DNA from: Ceraceosorus guamensis | Lineage: Eukaryota; Basidiomycota; Exobasidiomycetes; Ceraceosorales; Ceraceosoraceae | DNA length: 64,000 bases | Assembly (NCBI RefSeq): GCF_003144195.1 | Contig: NW_020290037.1 | Span: forward strand, 124,373-188,372 | Direction: 5' to 3' | In this document: piece after piece, positions 26,263-41,027 of the stretch | How the letters are laid out: each line of letters begins with the position of its first letter | Numbering within the stretch: position 1 is the first letter of the stretch | The notes under the pieces: model-generated | Seen by the model: the letters and a program-made list of their open reading frames with translations, nothing else | Told to the model about the DNA's origin: nothing | Database searches by the model: none | Translations under genes and position numbers: made by a program

Positions 26263-27013
26263 GGTTGTGTAGGAAGGTGGAGAGCGCAGATTCAGCAAAT
26301 GGCTTGTAGGGATTCCAGCGGTCGAAGGATCTTCCACACGAGCGCGGTGTCACTGGTCGAGGTGGGAGGGGTGGGAGAGAGGTAAGAGCGGAGTCAAGTC
26401 TGTGAGTACACAGGATAGGTTTCTAATTCCCGTCCATCGACTGTTGCATGGGCCAGCAACTAGAGTCACGATTCCTTTGAGGCAAATTACTGCGATAGGG
26501 ATGCGCCCGCCCCACCGGCAGGGCGAGGCGAACAAAGCTCATTCGAGCACAACCTCATCAGGGCTTTTCCGCCTCTTTCCAACAGCGGCAGCTGCTGCCT
26601 GCTGGTTGAAGAGGTGTTGGACCCTCGACACGCGCCTGCAGCAGCAACAGCAAGCGCTGATGCATATCAGACTGGTGGCGCTGCGCGTGTAGAGAGATAA
26701 GCCGCGGCGCTTGCATATGCAAGCGAGCGAAGACGGCCCGAAGTTAAAGCATCAGCATACAGACGGTCAAGCGCTGCCGGCACCGCTTGGCCTCCATGCA
26801 GTCACACACGAGTGCGCGCGAAGCTCATTCTATCAGTGTGAGTATCAGGCCCACAAGAAGTCTAGCAAGCAGGCGGATCGCATTCAGTCTCGTAACGATC
26901 TTGTGCGAATATGTACAACGGAGCACTTGGTGAGAGCGGGCAAGAAGTCTAATGCAGTCTTGGGTCCATGGTGCCGCTCTGAGCACAGCTTGACGCGTGT
27001 CCACCAACCGGAC
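26263..27013. other. Intergenic, upstream of PUT2 and downstream of UGP1
   Basis: This probably holds the PUT2 promoter and perhaps an unseen first exon. A possible coding-like run without an ATG extends about 90 bp upstream of the PUT2 start. Nothing else is supported. Confidence 0.4.
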
Positions 27014-29336
<2,323 letters not shown>

Positions 29337-30996
29337 GATGAAAGAAGCACTGGACTAGATTAAGCGTGAGGCGTGCGGACGATGCGGAGTGAGGGGATGA
29401 GGCTGGGCGGATCTGATGTGGATTGAGAGCAAAGGGATTTCATTTGAGCCACGTTTTTAGAAGATGGCCAGGCCTACGTAGCAATCACCAACTCACGACC
29501 GACTTGAATGAATTTGGCCAGTGAGAGGCGGAGGTGAGTTGGCTCAAAGGGCACGGACGGCACTCGACTGCTGTGACTAGCACCAAATCTCTCCCCGTCT
29601 GCATGCATGCACGGGACCACGATGGCAGCGCTCGCCGCTCACAGCAGTCTGGTGGTATAGTTAGCAGCGCGTTCGATTTCAGCTACGGTGCGAGTCTCTC
29701 CATGGCTCCTTCCTGGCTGCGCGCTGTAGCAGCAGGCAGTCGTGAGTGCACAGATCCACGGCGCACGGTGTCATCTGCAGACCCGCGCCGAACACAATTT
29801 GCCCGGTGGTGTACGCTGGGCACAAGCTGCAGCGCTGCAGGCTAGCTATACGCGTAGCTGCTGCTGCTTCTCCCTAGCTCAGCGCGCGCGCGACCCCTTT
29901 TCTGATCATCAGGCCTGCGAAGACCGGACTTCCACCGACACAGAGCTCGCTAAGCAAGCATACCTTTGAAATTCAGTTCACTCGGTTCTGTGGAAGGGAA
30001 GCTGTCAGGCAAACTGCTGCGGGGTCTCGCTCGCAATTTAGAGCTCATTGGAAATGCGTGTCGCAAGCTCTGCATCGAGAGTCTATATTCGTGATTCAAG
30101 AGTATATTCAGATTGCCTGTTGTAGACCTGCAGCGATGTTCCGTTCACCAGGCATCGATTGCATGCAGAGACTTGCTGCTGCTTGTCCTTATTGAGGAGA
30201 GCGCACGGACTATGCATATCAATTCGTGATTTGATATACACATCTCACACCGCGCACCGCGCACCGCACACGTCCGTACGGTCAAAGTCTCGGCAAAGCC
30301 CCACGTGTGTCTGCGCCTGCGCTGCTGCTACAAAATAGACCGAGCAGCCGTCTCGCTGCAGCTGCAGCATGCTATGGCCGCACCTCATAGTCCGGTCAAT
30401 TCACGATTCGCGTCTGCTGGCCAAATTCGCGCATCCGTGGTTGTGATTCGCAACTCCGATTGGCCCGAGTCAGGCGCTGTGTCCCACCCAAGCGGATGAA
30501 AGCACCACCTCTCCCTATACTGCCCCACCGGCAAACTGGTGCTAGCGGTCCAACAGGGTAAGACCACCAGCATAGAGTCGTGAGTGGGGAGAGGTGAAGG
30601 GAGCTGTATAATAGCCTTGCCCAGGCTCAAAATGTGATTCGTGTTTGTGATTCGATTCTCGATAGCTTGCTGGCAAGTCTTGATGAGGATTCGCGCGCGC
30701 TGCGTTCCAAGGTGCGGCGTCTACCAACCCAAGTCGCCGATTCTTCGGATCGAGCCGATCACGTGAAGCCTACTCGCCCGGAATTTTGAATGGATTCATT
30801 TTGGTTTCTGTTTAAAGGTTCACCATGTTCAAACTTCAAAGCGGATCACAACAATCCTGGTTGGATGAACTTTTTGCCTGCAAAGGCGAGATTTGTACGA
30901 TCTGACGTTCCCAAGTCAAGAATGATGAACGTGGCCAGACGTGCAGCCTGCATCACTCCACACCACTTTTGGGGAGACGGCAAGCAAGACGTGTGC
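29337..30996. other. Long intergenic region, no supported gene
   Basis: About 1.66 kb lie upstream of UGP1 and downstream of the PhzF gene. The stretch contains dispersed ATTCGTGATT/TTCACGATTCG-type words (for example about 30085-30100, 30215-30230, 30395-30410, 30633-30660) and short alternating CG runs (29880-29895, 30700). I see no coding continuity. Frames here that look long overlap the PhzF 3' end in antisense. Confidence 0.5.
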
Positions 30997-32268
30997 TTAA
31001 AGGAGAACGGTACCTTTGACAGGGATCGCTTGATCCCCACCTACCCAGACGTCTATTCCAGCAGACCCACCCAGCCTGCTGCTGCTCGCGTTGCTCGAAA
31101 TGTACACGCGCCCATCACGGCGCCTTTTGCGACCTTGAGCAGCAACGTAGCTCGATTCGGCCAGCCCTTCGCTGATGAGCCATTGCGCCGCGCCCGCATT
31201 GAAGCTGTACAAAGAGGTGTGGAATAGGGGACATGAGTCAAGTATGAGCTGTTGCGATGGTGGTGTCTCACGGCTCACCTGCCAGTTGTTGGGTCTTCAA
31301 ACCACTGTTCGCCAGGGTGCGATGCCCAGACGCGCATCTCAAAGCTCGGTTTGGTGCCGACTTCAGAAGACATAGCGGCTTCGTGGGGTGCCTCTTCGTA
31401 CACCACCTTTCCAGCCTTGCCAGCTTTCGCATACACCGTGTCAGCCGCTTCTTTGTAAGGACCGATCACGCCGACATTTGCAATGGGCTTGCCGTTGAAG
31501 TTGATGTTTAGCACCGCCTTCGCATCTTTGAGTATCAAACCGCACCATCCTGGTCCGTTGTCTATCCATCGTGCAAGCAACACGTCCGAAGGATTGATAT
31601 CAAGACCTGAACACTTGAACGCAAGCTCTTCACTACTCATTGGTCCTTCTCTGATGAAAGGCGGAGCGAGGAAGCTCAGTCTACCGCTCTCGGCACTGTA
31701 ATCATCAGTGCCGGACGAGGACTTGACCGGGGATCGCTTGATCTTGACGAGCCCGACATCGCACTCTTGAATGACTTCGTCTGGCGCGCTTCCAGCGCGA
31801 GGCACACCTCCGCTGGCTAACCATGCGCGGCATGAACCCACTACGCACAACAGCCACGACGAGCGACTGACAGAATCAGAAGAGCCATGCAAAGGCGGCC
31901 AGGAGATATGCTGCTGGACTCACGGGTGGGATGCCCGGCGAAAGGAAGCTGGCGTTGAGGAGTGAATATCTTGAGCTTGTAGTCCGCACTCGCTGGGTCA
32001 GTAGGCGGCAAGATGAAAGTCTGCGCATGATCGCAGCGCATGGTCAGAGCTCTTGAACTGAAATTTGGGCAAGCATCACCAAAGAACTTACGGTCTCGCT
32101 CAAGTTGGTCCAGCGAGCATACTGTTGCATCGTTTCCACATCCAGCCCTGATCCATCCAGCACCACTGCTACCGGATTGCCGAGAGTGGCACGTGCAGTG
32201 AAGACGTCGACGACCATGTAAGGTCTCGAGCGAACATCTGTACTTTGACCCGACATCCTCTTCTTCAT
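30997..32268 (-). CDS. PhzF-family isomerase-like protein
   Basis: Four minus-strand exons (32268-32092, 32020-31924, 31840-31279, 31204-30997) give about 347 residues. The N-terminal half carries [17 protein letters not shown] and NLSET (about 55-59), whose Glu matches the catalytic glutamate of PhzF. Next comes the [11 protein letters not shown] loop typical of the family. The second domain has [17 protein letters not shown], a [11 protein letters not shown] segment, and the matching [13 protein letters not shown] loop near the end. The fold is two diaminopimelate-epimerase-like halves with the active site between them. The bacterial member isomerises a phenazine precursor, while eukaryotic members have largely unknown substrates, so none is assigned. 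A second in-frame ATG at 32256 is an equally good start. The gene is divergent from the ABCF gene. Confidence 0.88.
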
Positions 32269-33185
32269 CTCCTTACAGGCGATTCCGGCTGCCTCGAAAG
32301 AAGTGTGCGAATAGCCCGGCTTCGAATATAGGTGCGCCCAAATCGAGAGAGAGAAGACGGATGGCGAGTGCTGTTTGAAGGAGTCAAGAGTGGAAAATAT
32401 GATCGTCAAGCCTCACCGCATCAGCAAAGTTCGCACAGCCATCCGAGTCACGATGAAGACCAATTGAATCGTGAACTCATCAATCACAAATGTAAGAAAG
32501 TGAATAATGAGTAGTCAGTGTGAGTGTGAGTGAATGAGTCATCACCTCGCGCACTTCGCATCGAGTCATATGTGCTGCAGGTACAGCATGCATGCGCATG
32601 CCAAGCCAGCAAGTTGCCGCTGCTTGGGCATTTAAACGCGTGCATTCAAGATTTTCATTCACATTCACATTCAAATTCAGCACTCATCCACATTCGCAGG
32701 TGCGGTGTGACTCGTGACTTCTCCTCGATCATCTTTCAGCAGTCAAGCGCCATGACTCCTGCTGGCCAAATGATTGTGGCAGCAACCTTCTCATTCACGG
32801 ATTGGTAGCATGGACAAACGCCCAAGAGACAGAAAGCCACCCGTGTGACGTAGGACCTAAGTTCATCCTCGTCGTGCCATCTCATCGAGTGACACGGCTG
32901 CGAAGTAGGTGCGCTAGCTGTGATAGCTTCGAAACCGCACGCAGCCCCAAGAAGATCTGCAGCGGCGAGAGAGATCCAGTGGTGTATGGCTTGCATCCAC
33001 ATGTCCGGAACGCCGAATTGACTCGGAATGTCAAGATGCTATAAGAGTCATGAATGCATTCCTGCCGCTGCCATCATCGACGCACTTCCCTTTACCAATT
33101 CGCGCCAAACGTGCGCCACAAAGTTCCATCACCTGAAGGCATTGTCACTCATTACGTTGGCAAAGCAGCCTGAAGCGGGACGATC
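32269..33185. promoter_or_regulatory. Divergent promoter region of the PhzF and ABCF genes
   Basis: About 920 bp separate the two start codons. There is a run of GAGTGAGTGTGAGT-like words near 32510-32540 and alternating CATTCA/ATTCAC words near 32640-32690. No gene is seen. Regulatory role is inferred only from the divergent layout. Confidence 0.3.
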
Positions 33186-36100
33186 ATGACGACAAGCAGC
33201 GAGGGCGTGGCATCGCTGACCTCGCAGATGCCAACCACTCTACTCTCCACTATACAAGCCTTGAAGAAACGCGAGACGCTGGAAGCTGCTCTCAGCATTT
33301 ACGTCCAAGAACTTGCAGCTCGCTCATACACTGATCTGGACGCCTGCATCAAGGAAGCTCACGCGCGCCTTGAGCAGGCAGTCAAACCCCTCTTGCTGGA
33401 TGCAGGCGCTGGCAAGAAAGGCGCTGCGACCGTCTTGAAAGCCTGGTTGGACCACGGCCGGAGGATGGCAGAGCATGCGAGCCCGCAAGAAACGCATCAG
33501 GCCGCGGTCAGGTCGAGTGAAGCTAGCTCGAGCTCTACTGCGATCCCAAAAGCTGCGAAGGAGACGCATCCGCCTCGCGCCACGCCTGCAGAGAGAAGGA
33601 GAGCGCGGGAAGAGGCGAGGCTCGCAAAGAGGGGTCTCGATGCGAATTCGATCGACCAGCCTGACAGCCAAGTCGACAATGACAGCGATCCTGCCGAGTC
33701 TCTAGCGGCCAAGGTGGGCGCCATCTCTCTCGAAGGCGTAGCTGGCGGATCAGATGTGCCAGGAACAGATGGAGGTCCAGTCATCACGGCCACCAGTCAA
33801 GAGTCGCGATTTCACACGGAATCAATTGTGACGGCATCGAAAGAGGTGCGCATGTGTACGGCCTGACGCAAGGCAGCCAAAATTTATCACAGTCTCACGC
33901 TGCTTTCCATCCACAGATCGACTTGAAAGACGTCTGCCTGTACGTTGAGCAGCGTCAATTACTTGTCGATGCGCATCTGCGCATCAAAGCGGGGGTCCAT
34001 TACGGTCTGATTGGTCTGAATGGACAAGGCAAAAGCAGTCAGTTCTTCCATCACAAAGAGAGCAAGCTGCGAGCATTTGCTGATCACAGTTGATGCATCA
34101 TTCATCTCAAAAACATCGACAGCTCTGTTTAAAGCACTGGCGGACAATCTCATTCCTGGGCTGCCTTCGAATGTTCGGATCTTGCTAGTCTCACAACTCG
34201 AATCTGAGAATGTTGTGCTCAAGGCGCGACAAGCGAAGATCGAAGCTGAGGACTCAGCATTGCCATCAGTGCTAGAAGTCGTCCTTCGTAGCGATGCTCG
34301 CCGGCTTCAATTTGAAAGCGAATCGGAAGGTGGGTTCAGCCAGGCGTTGTGCTAGGGTGCGATGCGCTGTGCGCGCGAACTAGCCGCCTGCTTACGCTTC
34401 CTCGCGACCTTGCGATTGCAGACATCACGGCTGTGCTGGACAAGGGCGACTTGGATGGCATCAAGCGGGTACTCTCTGCCATCGAATTTAGCAGGGCCTG
34501 CGCTGCTCTCGAGGAAGCTCAAAGAATTGCGATCAAGCGCAGCGGGGCGAGAGGAGCAGACGCTAGAAAGGCTCTCATCGCAGCGGAGCGCCTTCACGAG
34601 GAGCGCAAGCTCGCGAACGAAAACCACGCAAACCTGTAGGTCAACTCATCCCACGCTTTACATTGCTTTCTGTGCTCATCGTTGCCTTCGACCACAGTGC
34701 AACATCAGCTCGTGATTGGCTGGCCGATGCAACAGTCCTCCAAGATGAGCTTCATCAAGCCTTGGAAGAGATGGAAGCATCTACAGCCCTATCTCGCGCC
34801 ATGTCCATTTTGCACGGTCTTGGTTTCTCGGATAGTCAGATTTCCGGACCTTTCACTGCTCTGTCTGGAGGCTGGAGGTCCAGAGTCTCTTTGGCGTCAG
34901 CTTTGCTCAAGTCTACCGACGTGCTACTGTTAGATGAACCGGTAAACTTTTTGGATCTCCCGAGTCTTCTCTGGCTAGAAGGCTTCATCGCGCAATGCAG
35001 CTCGGCTGTCATTACTGTTGCTCACGATCGAGAGGTGAGCTGCGCAAAATTTTCTCTCTCTTCTACGCTGGCCTGTGCAGTTGAATTGATCCAGACGAAC
35101 GTTGTATTCGGTAGTTCTTGGACGCTGTATCCGATGAGCTCATTGTGCTACGCAAGGAGAGACTGACATACTTCGATGGCAATCTCACTGAGTACGAAAG
35201 GTGAGGATCGCACCGGGCGCGACTTACTCCCATTCGGTCTGCTGATGAATGAGGACGCCGTCCGTGCAGAGAAACGAGAAGAGCTTTCAAGTTGGCTTCG
35301 AAGCAGCAAGACGTGCTTGACAAAAAGCGGCAAGTGGTGGAGAAGAGCATCTCGGAGGCAACCCGCATCGCCCGCAAGACAGGAGACGAGAAGAAGCAGA
35401 AGAGCGCAGCCATCAGGCAGCGCAAGCTTGATGAGAGGTGGGGCCTGGAAGTGAATGCGAAGGGACACCGATTCAAGGTACGGTTCACTTGTGCTCTCGC
35501 ACATTCTATACGACAATGTAGGGCTGCGCTGACTTGCTCTTCCCACTCCCCTTCCCATCGCTACAGCTCAATAGAGATTTTGGAGGCTATCATCTTACTG
35601 CACGCGGCGGACCAGAAATAGACACGCCAGACAAGGAGGTCATGTGGAAGTTTGAGGATCCCGAGCCCCTCCGATTCCCTGGGTCGCTCGCTCATTTGGA
35701 TCACGCGGATTGTAGGCATGCCAAAAGAAGCGTGCTGCGCGACGTCAATCTGACGATAGAGCCCGGCGATCGGGTGGCGTTGGTTGGACCTAACGGCCAC
35801 GGCAAGGTGCGTAGGGAAGAGCTCCCGATGGGCGCCCGGAGGGAATGCGCGCTCAGTAAAGCCTATCGATGCTTCTCACCTCAGACGACCCTTGTGAACG
35901 TACTGCTGGGCCGTCTTGCCCCTGCCGCTGGCACATCTACGCATCATTCCAGGCTTCGATGGGGCCTGTACGCGCAACACACGGTCGCGTCTCTCTCCAC
36001 CGAGAGCCGCACAGCCTTGCAGTACCTGCTCGACCTTGCAGCTTCTCGTGCGTCCTCGGTCTCTGGGTCTGGCGCTACTCTGAGCGAGGGTCAAGCAAGA

Positions 36101-36655
36101 GGTTTGTTGGGAAGGATGGGTCTGCCGGGTCGATTTGCAGATACGATGCCCGTCAAGGCCTTATCGGGAGGTCAAAAAGTCAGGTGCGGCCTATTAGCTA
36201 CCATGTGGGATGCTCCTGACCTTGTGGTCTTGGACGAAGTGACGAGTGAGTCAAAGCTGTGCGGGGACCCTGTGGGAGAGATGGAGGTGCATGCAAAATC
36301 TGCAATCCTTGCTGACGGCCTTCTTGGACCCTTCTGTGCAGCTCATTTGGATAGCGATTCTATCGACGCACTGATCAAGGCCTTGAAGCGCTACACTGGT
36401 GCCATTCTGCTCGTCTCGCACGACCGCATGGCCGTCAAGCGGATAGTGGAAGGTGCACCATCTCCCATTTCCTCTACCTCTGCCGACGAAGATGAAGTTT
36501 CCAGCAGCGAAGATGAAGACGAAGAAGAGCATGGCGTGATTGGGCGAGGGTCCACTCATCGCGGACGAGTCTATCTCGTCGAGAATGGCTCTTGCGATCT
36601 TCTCGAAGGCGGTATGGATGAGTACGTACGCAGAGTGGAGAGACGAGCTCGATGA
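33186..36655 (+). CDS. ABCF-type twin ATPase (translation or ribosome factor)
   Basis: Ten exons (33186-33845, 33917-34037, 34123-34329, 34422-34635, 34698-35034, 35115-35200, 35270-35477, 35567-35806, 35885-36245, 36342-36655) give about 915 residues. A roughly 210-residue N-terminal extension comes first, helical then disordered (ERRRAREEARLAKR). NBD1 has Walker A GLNGQGKST (253-261), signature LSGGW (456-460) and Walker B LLLDEPVNFLD. A charged linker (KRQVVEKSISEATRIARK) follows, then NBD2 with GPNGHGKTT (685-693), LSGGQK and VVLDEVTTHLD. There are no membrane segments, which defines ABCF. The family (Arb1, Gcn20, New1) acts on ribosomes. Both D-loop regions deviate from the usual DEPTNHLD. 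A 40-residue acidic Ser/Asp/Glu insert follows VKRIVEG in NBD2. I cannot decide which ABCF branch it belongs to. Confidence 0.9.
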
Positions 36656-36891
36656 GCCTGGAGTGTCATGCGTGTCCCTTGTATCCGTCTAGTGCTTGTA
36701 GCATTTACCCCCACTACATATTTGCAATGCTCACGACTGCTGCTGAGGGCTTGCACGTGGTGCTGTGAAGTAATGCTAGTGATCGACGTTGGAAGCCAAC
36801 GGCATGCATGGATTTGTCAATGCTACAGAAAAGGAGGAGAGCGTAGAGCGGGCTACGCGGACAGAGTGGCGGAAGGCTCGCTCATCTCTGC

Positions 36892-38109
36892 TCAGAACAA
36901 GTCCTCGAGCGTCAATTGCTTGGCAATGTCCGTGTTGGCAACCATTTCCTGAAACTCTGCAAAGTCAAGCTTGCCATCTCTGTGACGCGGAGAAAAGAGG
37001 AGGGGGGCATTAGCGTCGAAGAGTAGAGGAGGAGGGTTGGACCCACAGCCGACTCTCGACTTATTCGAGCGTCTTGAGCAGCAGGTGCTCACCCATCCTT
37101 GTCGGCTTCCATGATGGTCTTGTCTACAATTTGCTGCAATTGCTGATCTTTGAGATTATTGCCCACCATCATTTTGAGCACAAGAAACAACTCCCCGTTG
37201 GAAATCAGCCCATCCCGATCCATATCGTACACCTTGAACGCGACTGTCGAGTGGAGTGTGCAGACGGTAGAAACGCATGTCAAGGGTCTTGCAAACAACA
37301 GAGCAGCCGAGCAAAGAAGGCACGAGCAACACGCCCGATAGGCGTCTTTCCTACCCGACTCACACTTGAGCTTCTCCTCCCGACTACCTTGGTTACTAAA
37401 TGCGCTCAGACCTGCGACGAACTCTTGGAAGTCCACTGTTCCTCCACCGCTGTGGTTCAAAAATCGCGAAATGTCAGTCAAGACTGCCTATACTGCTCTC
37501 TCTGACCAATAGTGATGACGTTGGGGGAGCATTGAGCTGCGCTAGCTGCATGCGAGATAGGATGTCGCTCCTGGACGCAGGCTCGTAAGGTCCAAGCCTT
37601 TGTGCCTGCATAGGAGAAACCTAGACAGCGCGGCTTTTTGTGGAGCACTCTCAATCTCGAAAGGGACTTGCGATGCGCTACCAGCCGGCCAGCATCTCCT
37701 CGGCGCAGCATGGCTTCAACTCCTCGCTCCGCCGCTGCAGCCCCATCATTGCGCACGCTTCTCTCACTCACTCTTCATCAAAGATGGCAATCATCCTCAG
37801 CGCCAAAGGATTGTTCGCAATAGCCGGAATTTGCAAAAACTCGTCCTTGTCGATGCTTCCACTGCCATCCCTATCCAACTTCATGAACCTCTTTTTCAAC
37901 CTCTGAATTTCCGGTCCAGAGACTTTAAGAAGTCGGGGCAGAGTCAGGAGTAAAGATCGAGCGATCAAGGAAAGGTCAGGATGGAGGAGGCGCAGGGGAG
38001 GGCAAGGGATGCTCAGAGCGATGCACATGAACGTGGTTTCCGCTCCAAAAGACTCACAGTTCGAGTTCTGCTCGATATCAGCCAAGAGCTGAGATCCTTT
38101 TTGTCCCAT
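36892..38109 (-). CDS. CNB1: Calcineurin regulatory subunit B
   Basis: Five minus-strand exons (38109-38058, 37922-37772, 37449-37364, 37243-37093, 36979-36892) give 175 residues, the normal length. The start MGQ fits N-terminal myristoylation on Gly2. Four EF hands are complete: [39 protein letters not shown] and [29 protein letters not shown] and the SLTLEDLF-like end match fungal CnaB. It binds calcium and the catalytic subunit of the Ca2+/calmodulin phosphatase that drives stress, ion and cell-wall responses. Intron 2 (about 322 bp) is much longer than the rest and falls inside EF hand 2. The gene ends tail-to-tail with the ABCF gene, about 235 bp apart. Confidence 0.96.
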
Positions 38110-38887
38110 CTTGAGTCGCTACGCTTCAAAATGTCGACGCCGCCGAGTGGAAGTGGAATGGCAAAAGATGGCAGCTACAAACTCTGAGGAGCAACCTCTC
38201 GAGCTGCGGGGCGTTCAGAACTTGCTTTGCAGATGATCGGCAGCAAAATGGGCGAGAGTGTCGAGAGTGTGAGGCGGTGCGAGAAGCAATGCGATCAGTG
38301 TGCTCGGGCAGATTGCGCTTTGGCCGCCGTATGAGTGAGGTTCGAGAGGCGACTGAGCAGCAGACCAGAGTGCTGACCGGACTCGGAAGAGCTTGTCTTG
38401 CCGAAAAGAGAGAGGAGCGGAGAGAGGATGCTGGTGCGGTGAAAGTCAGACCGATGTACTGCAGTGTTCAGTGCTCAGTGCTCTGGCTTCGACGAATGTC
38501 AAAGGAACGAAGATTGGGTGGTGGAGAAGGAGTGAACAGGTTACGCAGTCCGTGCAGCTGTACCCATCTTTGCTTGGGTGCTGGTTGGCGCCGTCGCGGC
38601 GCTCTGCTGATGCACGCCCGAGCCGCGGAGCCTTTGTTTTTGCTGTCTGTGCGCTGCACGCGCATAAGCGCAATCCGCGCTTGAACTCGTGACACTGATG
38701 CACGGCACACGACCTGGTCTGCAGCTGCTCCTTGGCCCAAGCATTCAGACCATCAGCAGCGCGTACTGGTGCACACTTGGCCAGTCAGCATCCTGAACAT
38801 CATGAGATCCCTCAATCGAAATCACTCGCACACTGCAGGTCACATTTGCAAGCAGGTAGAATGGATTGAGGGCTCGACGAGACTCGC
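38110..38887. other. Intergenic between CNB1 and SLU7, no gene seen
   Basis: This is the upstream region of calcineurin B and the 3' flank of SLU7. Short overlapping frames exist on both strands without any motif. Confidence 0.5.
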
Positions 38888-41027
38888 TTAATCTCCACGA
38901 TAATTAGCCATGGGGTCCTCATAGTCGTTTCTGCTCTTCATCCTGTACGCCTCCAGCTGTTCCTCTGTCACATCGCCATTCGCATCCGCTCCCTTTTTCA
39001 AAGAAGCAAACCTGTCCGTCTTTCGATTGATCGCCTGGGCCTCTTTGAGCCAATCGGGCATGCCGTCATCGCTTGTCTCCTCACTTGCATGTTTGTCGGA
39101 TTTGAGCGCAGCTTGTAGCTTGTCGGAGTCCAGACGAGAGGAGACATCTCCTTCGCCCATACCTTTGGTGCTTTGATAGCCCTTTGTATGCGACTTGTGC
39201 GCAGGAGATCGTGATCGCCTGTCCGACTTGGTCTTCGACGATCTGCGCCTTTTGGATCTCTTGCCTCCTCTGTCCGAGTCGCTCTCAGAGCCAGAGCTTG
39301 ACCAGTCACTGCTATCCGAGCTGGAAAACGATCTGGTTCTTCTTCGCTTGCCGTCGGATACTTTCTGCTCGGCTGTGTTGTCCGCTGTTGCTGCATCTGA
39401 ATTTCCGGCAGCTTTCGGCTTTAGCAGATTGTCGCTGGCCTGAGCTGCTTCTATGCCAGCCTTTCCTGTGCAGTACGAGTTACGTATGGTAGAGTGGCAG
39501 CAGTCGTATCCGTACTTGCCGCTGTCTTCGTCGAAGTAAGTACCCCATGGCTGGGTATGATTACCGTCATAGACTGCGAGAGGTTGGCAAGCAGTTGTCA
39601 GTCATGCGAATCGCCTGTTTCGCTCCTTGACTTCACTCTTTAAACGCCGCTAGTCAGCTTAAAACTCACGTTTTCGAGGCCCATCACCGGATCCGCTCGG
39701 TGCAGCAGTGATTCTATTTTGAGGCAAGACGGGTTGTCCAGTCGAGCTGTACTCCACGTAGTCCTCCGTCTGACCTCCCAGCAGCTCCTTCGGTAGACTA
39801 GCGAAATGCTCAGCACCGCCGTACCTCTCCAGAATGCTACCTTTGATAGTGTCTCTGAGTTTCTCTCTTTTCTGTTGGTACTCCTTGTGCTGCAGCTCGT
39901 TGACGGTCGGATTTGCTTGGAAATGCACGTCGTGACCTCTAGCCTCGGATTGCCAAGCGAACAATTGCAGCTCTTGCATCTTCGCAGCGTCGCCTTTACC
40001 TCGAGTAAAGTTGTCGCCAGCGAATTGCGCCTGAGGTCACGAGAAGTCAGATGGTCATCGATTCGATTAGCACTCGGAAGGCGAAGTTTCATTTCGCACC
40101 TGCTTGAGCGAACTCACATCTTCGGGTCTGATGCTCTGATCGGGAGCTTCGCGCATAGAACGAGTCTTTGGATCGTAGTAGGCAGAGTCGACGTCGAGAT
40201 TGTAAAGATATTTTGCTCTGTCCTCTCGAATTCTCAAATTGCGCATAGATTGTCTCGTATCGGTGTTGACCTTTTGACCGGGCATGTCAGCCTTCTCTGC
40301 GTACTTGTCCTCGTCATCCTGATCCTCATCTTCCGAGCTGAAATCTCCATCCGCTTTGGGTCCCGACTTCTTCTCCTGCTTGGCGAGCTTTCTAGCTGCG
40401 CTCAAATCCGAGCTCTTTTGTTGGTCGATCTGCTCTTCTCGAAGTCTTCGCCTCTCCGCCTCGACAGCTTCGTACTCCTGCATGGCCATATTGTGCTCGG
40501 ACGGGTCATAGCCATTCCACCGATCCCTCTTTGCATCGTAATCCTGCTCCTTCAAGTCGTTCAGGACTTCATCCTGAGCGATATTCTTGCCTGTCCACTT
40601 TGCCCCCTTCTTGCGTGGTCTTTCCAAGCAGTCCCTGGTCTTGTGAGACATGGCGCCACAGTTCTCGCAAGCTCCTTTGCGAAATTTGGTAGCTGCCGGT
40701 CCTGCCTTTGCACCTCGCTCATACCAATCTCCAATCTTGGCATACTCTTTTTCCGACTGAGGCTTTTTGTGGTGTTTCAAACCGCCGCGACCTCCGGATG
40801 CATCCAAATACCATGGCGCTTTGGCCTAATTGCGAGAGCGGGAAAGAGTCAGCACCGCCTCAGACTCGACATCGAGATCCTTGCATGCAGCTCACCATGT
40901 ACGAGGGAACATGAGGATTGACGACTCGACCATCCTCGTCGATTTCGGGGGCTGCCGTTCCTGCTTTACGAGCAGCCTCGAGATCCTTCTGCCTTCTAAA
41001 CTCCTCGCGCGACAGCTTGCCAGACAT
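38888..41027 (-). CDS. SLU7: Pre-mRNA splicing factor Slu7
   Basis: Four minus-strand exons (41027-40896, 40825-40118, 40030-39670, 39573-38888) give about 628 residues. The N-terminus [21 protein letters not shown] and [15 protein letters not shown] are typical. The CCHC zinc knuckle uses Cys97, Cys100, His105 and Cys110 ([15 protein letters not shown]) and is followed by [35 protein letters not shown]-like and [13 protein letters not shown] come next, then the conserved [10 protein letters not shown] and YVEYSSTGQ. After this the C-terminus becomes Ser/Arg/Lys-rich ([15 protein letters not shown]). Slu7 acts in the second catalytic step, in 3' splice-site choice, in the nucleus. This fits an intron-rich genome. 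It is head-to-head with the DRG1 gene, with the 5S cluster between. Confidence 0.95.

Noticed and set aside
30790-31227. Plus-strand frame of 145 codons
   Set aside because: It overlaps the last exon of the PhzF gene in antisense, and its remaining part has no motif or splice-linked continuation.
34038-34089. Short ABCF intron ending at CACAG 34089
   Set aside because: It keeps the frame but breaks the Walker A region (GKS-IDASF); the acceptor at 34121-34122 restores GKSTLFKAL as in the family.
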